From the NCBI GenBank assembly GCA_040266255.1, contig JBDQEV010000002.1, forward strand, positions 1 to 57,770: a DNA stretch of 57,770 bases, read 5' to 3'. The number at the start of each line of letters is the position of its first letter. The stretch's first letter is position 1. The notes under the pieces are model-generated. The model was not told the origin of the DNA and searched no databases. It saw only the letters and a list, made by a program, of their open reading frames with translations. Positions 36,715-44,858 of the stretch are shown one piece after another. The position numbers were made by a program, and so were the translations under genes. The DNA comes from Comchoanobacter sp040266255. Its GTDB lineage: Bacteria; Pseudomonadota; Gammaproteobacteria; Comchoanobacterales; Comchoanobacteraceae.

Positions 36715-36993
36715 TTATGACTTGTCAGATTTCTCTGATTTATCCTCTTTCTTAGCGTCATCTGATTCTCCAGACTTGTCCTCTTTCTTAGAGTCATCTG
36801 ATTCTTCAGGCTTATCTTCTTTTTTAGACTTGCTGCTAGAATCGCTTGTATCTGATTTTTTCTTCTGATACTCATCAATAGAACTTTTGACTTTAGCAAC
36901 ACCGATATTTGCAAGCTTACCTAAACTAGATCCGAACCCCTTTAGAGAGGTCACCATTTCGTCTACAGCTTTGCTAGTTTCATTATCTGACAT
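36715..36993 (-). CDS. Small Lys/Glu/Ser/Asp-rich repeat protein
   Basis: 92 residues. The first ~45 form an amphipathic helix-rich segment (VDEMVTSLKGFGSSLGKLAN). The rest is low-complexity, made of 12-residue repeats of the form KKEDKSGESDDA. A strong AGGAG at 7-nt spacing precedes the ATG. It is convergent with valS. No known family; the tail is probably disordered. Confidence 0.65.
   Translation of the reverse strand: MSDNETSKAVDEMVTSLKGFGSSLGKLANIGVAKVKSSIDEYQKKKSDTSDSSSKSKKEDKPEESDDSKKEDKSGESDDAKKEDKSEKSDKS
36741..36826. repeat. 36-bp tandem repeat inside the Lys/Asp-rich gene
   Basis: Two nearly identical 36-bp copies (36741-36776 and 36777-36812, five differences by eye) are followed by a partial third copy that diverges after about 14 bp. 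The period is a multiple of three, so copy-number change would preserve the reading frame. A degenerate copy may precede them at about 36717-36740. Confidence 0.8.
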
Positions 36994-37049
36994 TTCATAC
37001 TCCTAATGTATATTGTTACATTTATAATACACTCAAAGTAAAAAACAGA

Positions 37050-38378
37050 TTAAAAATAAAGAATACGTAAAATAAGTAAACTAATCATACTGAGCACTGC
37101 ACCAAAACCCATCATTTTGCTTAAACTCACTTTACCAGTACCTAACACCAAGGCATTGGGTGGCGTAGCTGTTGGTAAAATAAAAGCAGAGTTAGCACTC
37201 AAGGTTATAATCAATATACATGATAATGGATCTAAGCTTGATGTGCTCATCATTAGGTCAGTTAATGTCAGACTAAGTGCTGTTACTGCAGTATTACTAC
37301 ATAACTCTGTTAACATACTGACTGCTGATGCAATCATGAGTAACCAGCTCATTGAAGAGATACCTTCAAGTGTTGCAACATATACTGAAAGCATCTCTAC
37401 TACCCCAGATGTTTTCACAGCTTGTGCAATGCATAATCCAGTCATCACCATAACAATGCCAGAATAACTAACTTTTGATAGATCAGAGAATGCAAACAAA
37501 CGCTTATTTTTTTGACAATAGGAGAAGTACGCTAAGACAAGCACTCCCATCCCAATTAGCTCTTCTGTAATACGATCACCCACAATGGCCTGCCATCCAC
37601 CAAAAGGCAATGTTTTAGTTGCCCAAAGCAGAATACACCCACCAATCAATTGCATCACACGTTTTTGCTGAGGCACTACTGGAATATGGCTAATATTAAC
37701 TTGAACAGGCTGTCGGTATGCAAAACAAATATAACCAGTTAACATCAACATCAGCATGCTGACAAATGGTAATACATACAAGAACCAGTCTAAAAAACCA
37801 ACTTTGATACTAAAAAATCGCTCAGCGTAGTCAACAGCAACTAAATTACTAGGAGTACCTATGGGTGTTAACATCCCCCCTATTGTTGCACCATATGCAC
37901 CAATAATGAGAATACTTTCTGAACTAAGCTTAGTTTGTTGTGCAATAGCCGCTACGATCGGAATTAACATTACAACTGCTGAAGTATTTGAAATCCACAT
38001 ACTCAAAAATGCTGCAATCCCCATCACAACAATCATTAAACTGGATAATGATTTTGGCTGTAGTGTAGCTAGTGTATTTGTAGAGATCACTTCATGCACT
38101 TTATGCTTAACCATCAAATAAGAGAAACAAGAACCAATGAATAATAATAAAACAACGTGTCCAAATAAAATACTTAACATCTCAGTGACTGAGAGATATT
38201 GAAGCAGTACCAACCCTATGACCGTTGCAACTCCAATTTCTATACACTTTTTAGGGTAAAGTATCCATCCAAACAAACATGTCAGTGATAACGGCCACAA
38301 ATAAGTTGCAGGCCACTGTAAAGTGACAGACAAAATTTCCAGCAGGATAATACATATTCCTAAAACAAAAACAATCAT
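37050..38378 (-). CDS. DASS/SLC13-family sodium-anion transporter
   Basis: 442 residues with about 11-12 membrane helices. The two hallmark SNT-like motifs are present: WISNTSAVVMLIPIVAA with IGTPSNLVAV in the first half, and LCSNTAVTAL with NSAFILPTATPPNALVLGTG in the second. The family imports di- or tricarboxylates, sulfate or similar anions with Na+. The exact substrate cannot be read. AGGT precedes the ATG at good spacing. In an intracellular bacterium such a carrier could import host TCA-cycle intermediates (inference). Confidence 0.87.
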   Translation of the reverse strand: MIVFVLGICIILLEILSVTLQWPATYLWPLSLTCLFGWILYPKKCIEIGVATVIGLVLLQYLSVTEMLSILFGHVVLLLFIGSCFSYLMVKHKVHEVISTNTLATLQPKSLSSLMIVVMGIAAFLSMWISNTSAVVMLIPIVAAIAQQTKLSSESILIIGAYGATIGGMLTPIGTPSNLVAVDYAERFFSIKVGFLDWFLYVLPFVSMLMLMLTGYICFAYRQPVQVNISHIPVVPQQKRVMQLIGGCILLWATKTLPFGGWQAIVGDRITEELIGMGVLVLAYFSYCQKNKRLFAFSDLSKVSYSGIVMVMTGLCIAQAVKTSGVVEMLSVYVATLEGISSMSWLLMIASAVSMLTELCSNTAVTALSLTLTDLMMSTSSLDPLSCILIITLSANSAFILPTATPPNALVLGTGKVSLSKMMGFGAVLSMISLLILRILYF

Positions 38379-38532
38379 TTAATACCTATATTTTGCGTCA
38401 TTCTAGCAATCTTTGTTTTGAGTTACAAGTCAACTCTTCCACACATTAATTCCGTTTATAGCATGCAAGAGCATATGAAAACGACAAGTACATAACTAAA
38501 GGTATAAAAATATAAAAACATTCGATTTTGAA

Positions 38533-39882
38533 TTGATAAGTTATAAGTCAGGCATCGCTTTAAGCTTACTGTCTGCATCGATCTTAGCGTTTGCAATAGC
38601 TATATTTCCAGCTTTAGGTTTAGGTTTAGGCGCCTTAGCAAGCTGGGTCGCAGCTGGGTATTTTTATTACCGCCTGCTTAGGCGGGAGGGTATGCATGAA
38701 TTTTTTACTTTTAAACCTCGCTCTAAAAAAAATCATGAACTTCTTGAACTTGACCTATCTAATCACAATCCTCATTTAAAACAGTATATTCAGGCACTCA
38801 AAAAAGCAGAATATAAAGCGTATAGAGTTTTCTCAGAAGATGCCTCTGACGAACTAAGGAAGAGAATCAATGACCTCAGTCCATGTCAATCAATGGGACT
38901 GAGCTTCTGGTTTAACAATAAAGATAGCATTAGAGAGGGTCATCACGTTCTAATCTATAAAGATAATCAGGGCTATACATACTTTTTTGATTCAAACAAC
39001 CCTAATCCCATTGGATTCAGACAACCAATACAACCTAAAACAATTCTAAAAATACTAAATAGATATGGCACATTGGACTCGAGACTAGAAATTGAATATT
39101 TGAACATACGTGAAAACCAAACACCAGAAATTGACGTAGATGACTTAATCCACTCAGAACCTAGCATTATGGAAGAAAAAATTTTTGAGATCAGTAAAGA
39201 AAACCATATATCAGTTGATAAAATTACTGAAATTATAGAAGAAGATGAAGCTTTGAAAAATGCAGAAGATGGTCTCAGTGAGCTAGCAAAAAATCGTAAC
39301 TTTGCACAAGAACATATACTCGACATAACTGCAAAATACTTCAATGCTGTGTATGAACCTAAGGTTCCAATAGAACCAGACGGAGTATGTTATGGTCTTA
39401 GTATGATTTTAAGAGATCTTCTTTCCCAAACAGGATCAGTAACGAAGGCATCTTATTTTTATTATTCGCAGCTAAAAGAACTGAAGGACTACTCGATAGA
39501 ACACTTCCAAAATCCTGAAGCACCACTGACATCGACGCCTATCTCTCCACTGCTATCGATGATTAATTGGTATCACTCCAGGCAGAAATCATTACTATCC
39601 ACTTCCTCAGTGAATGCAGGGTGGACTGATAGATATACTTCACATATACACTCTCAACCTGGGAAAGTATATGCAGGTAAAACATGCTGCTTTCCGCTTT
39701 GTATTAACTTAGAGCAAACTACAAAGACGGGAACTAAAGAAATCATGAGCAACCCTCAAGCTATATTTAGCACACTCAATGAACTAAGCCCAGCTCAAGA
39801 GCATGATTTAAACGAAATTTTCTTAAGCGGCTATAAGACTACACACTTTACAGCGAGTCTAGCACGTATCCCACGAGTTTAG
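38533..39882 (+). CDS. Membrane-anchored protein with cysteine-protease-like motifs
   Basis: 449 residues from a TTG at 38533. A hydrophobic N-terminal helix pair (about 6-45) is followed by a cytosolic-type domain. Residues 136-154 read GHHVLIYKDNQGYTYFFDS, which resembles the His...Asp part of YopT-type (C58) cysteine proteases. A GVCYGLS cysteine motif (Cys286), resembling their nucleophile segment, comes later, so the order is reversed relative to YopT. No Shine-Dalgarno precedes the TTG; AAAGG at 38498-38502 is correctly spaced only for an ATA codon at 38512 in the same frame. The start may have degenerated or be non-canonical. Family unproven; a host-directed protease is a hypothesis. 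Confidence 0.6.
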   Translation: MISYKSGIALSLLSASILAFAIAIFPALGLGLGALASWVAAGYFYYRLLRREGMHEFFTFKPRSKKNHELLELDLSNHNPHLKQYIQALKKAEYKAYRVFSEDASDELRKRINDLSPCQSMGLSFWFNNKDSIREGHHVLIYKDNQGYTYFFDSNNPNPIGFRQPIQPKTILKILNRYGTLDSRLEIEYLNIRENQTPEIDVDDLIHSEPSIMEEKIFEISKENHISVDKITEIIEEDEALKNAEDGLSELAKNRNFAQEHILDITAKYFNAVYEPKVPIEPDGVCYGLSMILRDLLSQTGSVTKASYFYYSQLKELKDYSIEHFQNPEAPLTSTPISPLLSMINWYHSRQKSLLSTSSVNAGWTDRYTSHIHSQPGKVYAGKTCCFPLCINLEQTTKTGTKEIMSNPQAIFSTLNELSPAQEHDLNEIFLSGYKTTHFTASLARIPRV

Positions 39883-39922
39883 TACACTCTCGTCTACAAG
39901 TACCCAAAAGTCTCTACCTATC

Positions 39923-40124
39923 ATGAAAAAAATTTACATTAGTGTAACAAATATCTGATAATGGCCTTTTCATCAGCTCAAGTGATGCAAAGACATCATG
40001 CATTATGAGCCCCTCTAATTCACAAAGACAATCATTCTCTCTTACTATAGTTATACCATACAAAAACCATAATAGACTGAATTAAAATGAAAAAATTTAC
40101 ATTTTAGGACGATTATGCTAAAGT
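39923..40124 (+). promoter_or_regulatory. Duplicated promoter-like segments between 39882 and 40156
   Basis: ATG-A(7)-TTTACATT at 39923-39940 and ATG-A(6)-TTTACATT at 40087-40103 are near-identical. The second gives a plausible sigma70 promoter for the small gene at 40156: TTTACA (40096-40101), 17-nt spacer, TGC-TAAAGT (40119-40124). The first gives TTTACA (39933-39938), 18-nt spacer, GATAAT (39957-39962), but no gene begins after it. The ~270-bp gap otherwise holds nothing I can name. Confidence 0.45.
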
Positions 40125-40155
40125 AACATACATACTATGGATTTTGAGAGATAAT

Positions 40156-40290
40156 ATGACTGACCTTATTACAATTATAATATTATGTATCGTATACGCC
40201 CAAGTTCGCAATGAGTTTGCTCGTCTTAGAAGAATGATAGAAGAGCTCAAAGAAAGTAAAGCTACTGTTAAAGAAAAAAATGCCGAATAA
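40156..40290 (+). CDS. Small single-helix membrane protein (44 residues)
   Basis: ATG at 40156 to TAA at 40288-40290. A hydrophobic N-terminal helix (ITIIILCIVYA) is followed by a charged, coiled-coil-like segment (EFARLRRMIEELKES). GAGAG lies about 5 nt before the ATG, and a good promoter match is located 32 nt upstream. The layout resembles small membrane-tethered regulatory or structural proteins. It is unrecognised, but the start signals make a real gene likely. Confidence 0.55.
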   Translation: MTDLITIIILCIVYAQVRNEFARLRRMIEELKESKATVKEKNAE

Positions 40291-40376
40291 AGGACTTAGA
40301 TCTTTATAGAAAACAAAAACTGTTTTGCGCTATACAGATATTGCTGAACCAAGTGTAGCTATGGCATAATGTTGAT

Positions 40377-41582
40377 ATGATAAAAACATGGCCAAGAATA
40401 ATATTACATATCGATATGGATGCTTTTTTTGCATCTGCTGAACAGCTTCGCCATCCGCATCTACAGCAAAAACCCGTTGTCATTACGAGTAACTTAGAAA
40501 GCCCAACGATTATTGCAGCATCCTATGAAGCCAAAGCCTTGGGGTTTAAAGTTGGAACTAGATATGTACCCCATCAAAGCGTTACACGTCTTGCAGCATC
40601 GCCATCATACTATATGCAAATCTCAAAACGCTTAATGAGTCTGCTACACCAGCACTTTACGCCACGCATTGAAGTCTTTTCAGTTGATGAAGCCTTCTTA
40701 GACTTTAGCGATCAAAAGTATTTGTACCAAAACCCAGAAGACATTGTGAGGGCAGTAAAATCCCTGGTAGAGCAAGAAATCAAACTCCCCTTCTCAATTG
40801 GTCTATCTATCAACAAAAGCCTTGCTAAGGTAGCTTCTGAGCATCATAAACCACTAGGCGTTTGTATTATACCACCTGAGAAAGTAGCAACTTTTCTTCA
40901 TGATCTACCGGTTGAGAAGTTTTGCGGTATTGGAGATAGTATGCAAGCACTTCTAGCCAACTATGGCGTACACACCTGCTCTCAAATGCAAAATATTCCA
41001 ATCAGCATCTTATCACAGCGGTTCGGACAAATCGGACGACAGATCTGGTGGATGTGCCAAGGAGTAGATCACAGAGATTTGATTCTCAAACCTGCACACC
41101 CTAAGTCTCTTAGTAACAGTAAAGTAATCCCACCCAGCTCAAAATCTGACCAGATTATCAGTGCATACTTTCTGCACATTTGCTGGAAACTAGCAAAACG
41201 TCTTCGACAAAAAAGACTGCGCTCCAACCACTTTGTTATCCAACTCAAGTATTATAAAAACTCAAAGCAATCCTTTGAATATAAAACTGGTCACTTTACA
41301 AATCGATTTGAGGATATCAAACCACTTTACACGCAAGCACTCCGTCAAGCAAAAGGGAAAATACGCCATATTGCCATAATTGCACTCAAGCCTCAAGACA
41401 TCAAGCAACATGATCTACTTATGACAAATACACATAACAATGAACATATAGTAGATCAAGTCAACTCAGTATTTGGCGCTGATACGCTACAGACAACGAC
41501 ACACTTACTGCATAACATCAAAAAATACGTGATCTCATTTAATCAAAAACCCAACCCAACGTCTAAAAATCCATCAGAGTAG
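40377..41582 (+). CDS. dinB: DNA polymerase IV (Y family) DinB
   Basis: 401 residues. A translesion polymerase with the palm motifs ILHIDMDAFFASAEQ (metal-binding Asp pair) and FSVDEAFLDFSD, the KVASEHHKPLG element, and a helix-hairpin-helix region (KFCGIGDSMQALLANYGV). The little-finger domain follows and the C-terminus ends in a short Lys/Asn/Pro tail. The Tyr of the common VDEAYLD motif is Phe, a tolerated variant. No Shine-Dalgarno and no LexA-like box are visible just upstream. Confidence 0.92.
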   Translation: MIKTWPRIILHIDMDAFFASAEQLRHPHLQQKPVVITSNLESPTIIAASYEAKALGFKVGTRYVPHQSVTRLAASPSYYMQISKRLMSLLHQHFTPRIEVFSVDEAFLDFSDQKYLYQNPEDIVRAVKSLVEQEIKLPFSIGLSINKSLAKVASEHHKPLGVCIIPPEKVATFLHDLPVEKFCGIGDSMQALLANYGVHTCSQMQNIPISILSQRFGQIGRQIWWMCQGVDHRDLILKPAHPKSLSNSKVIPPSSKSDQIISAYFLHICWKLAKRLRQKRLRSNHFVIQLKYYKNSKQSFEYKTGHFTNRFEDIKPLYTQALRQAKGKIRHIAIIALKPQDIKQHDLLMTNTHNNEHIVDQVNSVFGADTLQTTTHLLHNIKKYVISFNQKPNPTSKNPSE

Positions 41583-41706
41583 CGCACTATAGTTAAAATA
41601 CTTCTGAAATATTACTCAAGATGTTATAACCAAGATACTAACAATGGGTCATAAAAATGAACAATCAAGAAATGAAAGAATATATTAAACAGCATCTCAA
41701 CATATA

Positions 41707-42096
41707 TTGGCTAATGGTTGTAACTCAGAGTTAGATTCAACAGACTGGATGCGAAATATAGCACAATTGGGAGATTTGATAAGAATAAATCAGATAACAG
41801 AACAACAACAAATAGAGGAATTCATTCAAGATGAAATAAGCATGCCTCCGGAATATAAGGAAGGTAATTTAACAGGTCAAACAAAAGCAATTATAAAAAC
41901 TGAAGCCTTAAACTATCTAAAAACGTGCAAACAAGATCTTACAACTGCTTCTGCTGATAGGCCACAACACAGTGCGATAGAAATAGTAAAAAAGAAGTTG
42001 AAGTTGGGTAAAGTAGTAAAAGTAGTAGCCAAAGAAAACAACAACGAATATGAGATACCAATGGATCAAGGCAGCACCCAACAAAACAAAAGGTAA
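41707..42096 (+). CDS. Hypothetical protein, probably frameshifted near its N-terminus
   Basis: 129 residues from a TTG at 41707, soluble, Gln/Lys/Glu-rich, not recognised. There is no ATG until about codon 15 and no Shine-Dalgarno. Upstream, ATG 41657 opens another frame (MNNQEMKEYIKQ) that runs about 25 codons and stops soon after this frame begins. Joining them by a one-base shift near 41690-41705 would give one continuous protein, so the gene may be damaged. It is convergent with the lipase-like gene, 1 nt away. Confidence 0.5.
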   Translation: MANGCNSELDSTDWMRNIAQLGDLIRINQITEQQQIEEFIQDEISMPPEYKEGNLTGQTKAIIKTEALNYLKTCKQDLTTASADRPQHSAIEIVKKKLKLGKVVKVVAKENNNEYEIPMDQGSTQQNKR

Positions 42097-42097
42097 C

Positions 42098-43429
42098 TTA
42101 GGACGGTAAATCTATGATAGCTGATTTATTAAGATCATACACGTCAAAAACTCTGTCTACTCCCTTCTTGTTCACAACACTAGCCTTTTCTGCTGAAAAC
42201 ACTGTTGCTGCAGTAGAGTTAGCTTGTTGCTTTAGAATTGTAAAGCTTTCATTGAAGAATTGAAGCAAGTAACCCAAAAAGTCCCGAACTGAATTTGCCG
42301 CAAAAGCAATATTGCTAAACGTTGGCAAGATTATGGCGGCTAATATAAAGGCAGATGCCACAACTAATTTATAGATAATATTAAAAATTATATATCCCAA
42401 TTTTAGTACTGGCGTAGATATACCCTTAATCAATCCGTGGATCGAGCCAAAGAACTTTGGCAAGTCATAACTCTTAGGAGCAATATAGTTCCGGATCTTA
42501 TCCCTCCCTCTTGGTACAGAGTTAGAATAAGTCGTATGTTTTCTTTCCGCAAAGTCACGTACTGACTCCTTTGAGGATTGAGAAATTGAGCGTTTTTCAG
42601 AGTAGAACAAGCTACTATGCTGGATTGCAGATAAGTTTAAGAAACTTTGCATATATTCCAGAACACTTAAACTAGATCTAACAAGCTCTACATCAGCATG
42701 ATTCAAACTAAGATCATGACCAATGTATAAGCTAGAAATGTTTACAGGATCAAAAGCAGTTTGGTGATGCCTAATACTAACATCAAATGATTTTTTAGCA
42801 CCATCATTATAAATTTTACGAATATTATCACTTGTAAACAATGCAACTTCTTTTGAAACTGGTGCTGAATGGAAAGTACTTAAGGTGACACTTTCAATTT
42901 GATTAATCTTTGCAGTTTCTGGTGCATACCTTTTTTCAATACTGATCATCCAAAGCAGCAACTGAGAGACAGACCCACCTAAACTGTGTCCAGTCAACTC
43001 AAGTTCAGATGTACTAGTTTCAGCTAATGCTTCTTCAAGCTCTTTTAGAATTGCAACCCTATTGGCGACTACCGCAGAATAGCCTGGACCATAATAATCA
43101 AAATCAGCGATTAAAGATGCATCAGATTGCGTGCCTCTACAGAAAATTTTAGCAGGTTTTGGATTATCAGAGCTTGAGTCATATGCAACATACACATAAA
43201 TACCTAAAGGCTGAAGCTTATCTGCACATAAAGGCTTAATATGCGTGTAACCATCTTCGTAGATTGAACTTTCTGCACCTTTATGCTTTAGAGCATCTTC
43301 TGGGCTTAAAGATTTCGCATCACTGCCGTATTTTAAGAGGTAAGAGTAAAATAGTGCATAAGTTTCTAACTTGCTATGCAAATCAATTTTTTCATTTTTA
43401 TTCAAATTTTCTTTAATCATATAAGGCAT
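42098..43429 (-). CDS. Class-3 lipase-like protein with C-terminal membrane segments
   Basis: 443 residues. An alpha/beta-hydrolase core carries CRGT (97-100), resembling the oxyanion-loop FRGT of class-3 lipases. The nucleophile elbow is TGHSLGG (Ser149), and candidate catalytic partners are Asp227 and His238 or His244. A hydrophobic double segment lies at about 340-378, so the enzyme may be membrane-attached. There is no signal peptide. Lipases of this kind are frequent among secreted effectors of intracellular bacteria, but secretion is not shown. A strong promoter with an overlapping inverted repeat lies directly upstream, predicting a very short or absent 5' leader. Confidence 0.78.
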   Translation of the reverse strand: MPYMIKENLNKNEKIDLHSKLETYALFYSYLLKYGSDAKSLSPEDALKHKGAESSIYEDGYTHIKPLCADKLQPLGIYVYVAYDSSSDNPKPAKIFCRGTQSDASLIADFDYYGPGYSAVVANRVAILKELEEALAETSTSELELTGHSLGGSVSQLLLWMISIEKRYAPETAKINQIESVTLSTFHSAPVSKEVALFTSDNIRKIYNDGAKKSFDVSIRHHQTAFDPVNISSLYIGHDLSLNHADVELVRSSLSVLEYMQSFLNLSAIQHSSLFYSEKRSISQSSKESVRDFAERKHTTYSNSVPRGRDKIRNYIAPKSYDLPKFFGSIHGLIKGISTPVLKLGYIIFNIIYKLVVASAFILAAIILPTFSNIAFAANSVRDFLGYLLQFFNESFTILKQQANSTAATVFSAEKASVVNKKGVDRVFDVYDLNKSAIIDLPS

Positions 43430-43433
43430 AATT

Positions 43434-43470
43434 TTTCTTTAATATTATCATAATTAAAGAAATATGTCAA
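43434..43470 (-). promoter_or_regulatory. Promoter and 29-bp inverted repeat of the lipase-like gene
   Basis: Reading the minus strand: TTGACA (43470-43465), a 17-nt spacer with TGA before the -10, then TAATAT (43447-43442). A perfect inverted repeat, TTTCTTTAAT (43434-43443) and ATTAAAGAAA (43453-43462) with a 9-nt loop, covers the spacer and -10 and ends 4 nt before the ATG at 43429. This suits repressor binding at the promoter. The predicted transcript would start within a few nucleotides of the ATG. Confidence 0.6.
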
Positions 43471-43486
43471 TATACTTAAAAGAAAA

Positions 43487-43849
43487 CTAAGACTCAGTGT
43501 CTTTATTATAGTCTACAAACTGGATAATCGCCATAGGGGCATTGTCACCAACTCGATTAGCAATTTTCAGAATTCTTGTATAACCACCATTTCTGTCTTT
43601 ATATCTTGGACCTAAATCACTTAACAGACGCTTTACTGATTCTTTATGGCTCAGTTTTTTCTTAAGGTAACGAACTGTATGTAAATCGTTTTGAGCCGCT
43701 TTAGTCACGAGCTTCTCAACGACTGATCTTAGCTCTTTAGCCTTTGGTAAAGTGGTTTTAATCTGCTTATGCTCAACTAAAGCAATCGTTAAAGATCTCA
43801 ACACTGCCTTACGATGGCTACTGGTCATATTTAATTTTCTTTGAGTCAT
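43487..43849 (-). CDS. rplQ: 50S ribosomal protein L17
   Basis: 120 residues. MTQRKLNMTSSHRKAVLRS matches the L17 N-terminus, and GPRYKDRNGGYTRILK with DNAPMAIIQFVD matches the C-terminus. ATG 43849 is chosen because GAGGA precedes it at 9-nt spacing; a longer frame from 43906 would run into rpoA and is not conserved. The N-terminus is several residues shorter than E. coli L17. It is the last gene of the alpha operon. Confidence 0.94.
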   Translation of the reverse strand: MTQRKLNMTSSHRKAVLRSLTIALVEHKQIKTTLPKAKELRSVVEKLVTKAAQNDLHTVRYLKKKLSHKESVKRLLSDLGPRYKDRNGGYTRILKIANRVGDNAPMAIIQFVDYNKDTES

Positions 43850-43865
43850 GGTATATATTCCTCGA

Positions 43866-44846
43866 TTATAGCTTGCCTTCTTCAGGAGATTTCCAGCCTT
43901 CAACATGAAGACCTAAAGATAAACCCTGATCAGCTAAAATATTTTTAATTTCTGCAAGTGACTTACGTCCTAAGTTTGGTGTTCTTAACAATTGGGCTTC
44001 AGACCTTGTCACCAAATCACCAATATATCTAATGTTCTCAGATTTCAGGCAATTGAACGCCCTTACTGTTAACTCTAGTGAGTCAATACGCTCAAATAGA
44101 ACTGGATTAATTGTAGACTTGGTACTAATTTCTTGTTGCACCTCGACACGCAAATCAACAAAAGCTGACAACTGGTGCTGCAACATATTTGCAGACCACT
44201 TAACTGCATCCTCAGGTGTAATCGTACCATTAGACTCTATCTCAAGTACTAACTTATGCAGATCAGTCTGATTTGCAACTCGTGCATCATCTATCTTACA
44301 TACTACTCTTGAAATTGGAGAATATGATGCATCTAACATGATCATATCTACATCTTGTTGTGCATGATTAACTGCAGGAACATAGCCCTCTCCTCTCGTC
44401 ACAAGAAGCTCGATATTCACTCTTTGTTTCGTATTAACTGTTGCAATCACAACTTCTGGGTTTAAGATTGTAGCCTTTCCCTCAGTAACGATGTCTGCTG
44501 CAGTAATCACCCCTGGACCATCAAAATTAATTGACAGCATTGCATCATCAAATGACTCTTCTAAGCTAACAATGATAGACTTCATATTCATCATGACTTC
44601 TACTAAGTCTTCTTGAATACCTTCAATTGAAGAAAACTGGTGTGATGCACCCTCAACCTTGAATCCTGAGACTGCACAACCAGGCATAGAGGACATTAAG
44701 ATACGACGTAAAGCATAGGACAGTGTATATGCAAAACCTTTTTTGAAAGGCTCCATTGTCACACGCATCACATTTGGAGAGATATCCTCTGCATGATACT
44801 TATTTGGTATCAGGGATAAATACGCTTCTTGATGATTATAAGCCAT
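43866..44846 (-). CDS. rpoA: RNA polymerase alpha subunit
   Basis: 326 residues. The N-terminal assembly domain carries the FAYTLSYALRRILMSSMPGCAV block. The C-terminal domain, with the LTVRAFNCLKSENIRYIGDLV helix-turn region and LGRKSLAEIKNIL, contacts UP elements and activators. Normal length. It sits between rpsD and rplQ as in other proteobacteria. Confidence 0.97.
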   Translation of the reverse strand: MAYNHQEAYLSLIPNKYHAEDISPNVMRVTMEPFKKGFAYTLSYALRRILMSSMPGCAVSGFKVEGASHQFSSIEGIQEDLVEVMMNMKSIIVSLEESFDDAMLSINFDGPGVITAADIVTEGKATILNPEVVIATVNTKQRVNIELLVTRGEGYVPAVNHAQQDVDMIMLDASYSPISRVVCKIDDARVANQTDLHKLVLEIESNGTITPEDAVKWSANMLQHQLSAFVDLRVEVQQEISTKSTINPVLFERIDSLELTVRAFNCLKSENIRYIGDLVTRSEAQLLRTPNLGRKSLAEIKNILADQGLSLGLHVEGWKSPEEGKL

Positions 44847-44858
44847 GTTAAATACCTA

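Noticed and set aside
37007..37024. Small inverted repeat AATGTA-N6-TACATT upstream of the Lys/Asp-rich gene
   Set aside because: Only 6-bp arms in AT-rich DNA, and the gene has a normal Shine-Dalgarno; it does not share the 10-9-10 geometry of the two repeats reported.
43487..43906. Longer L17 frame starting at 43906
   Set aside because: It overlaps rpoA by 41 nt and the added residues are not L17-like; ATG 43849 has a proper Shine-Dalgarno and matches the family N-terminus.
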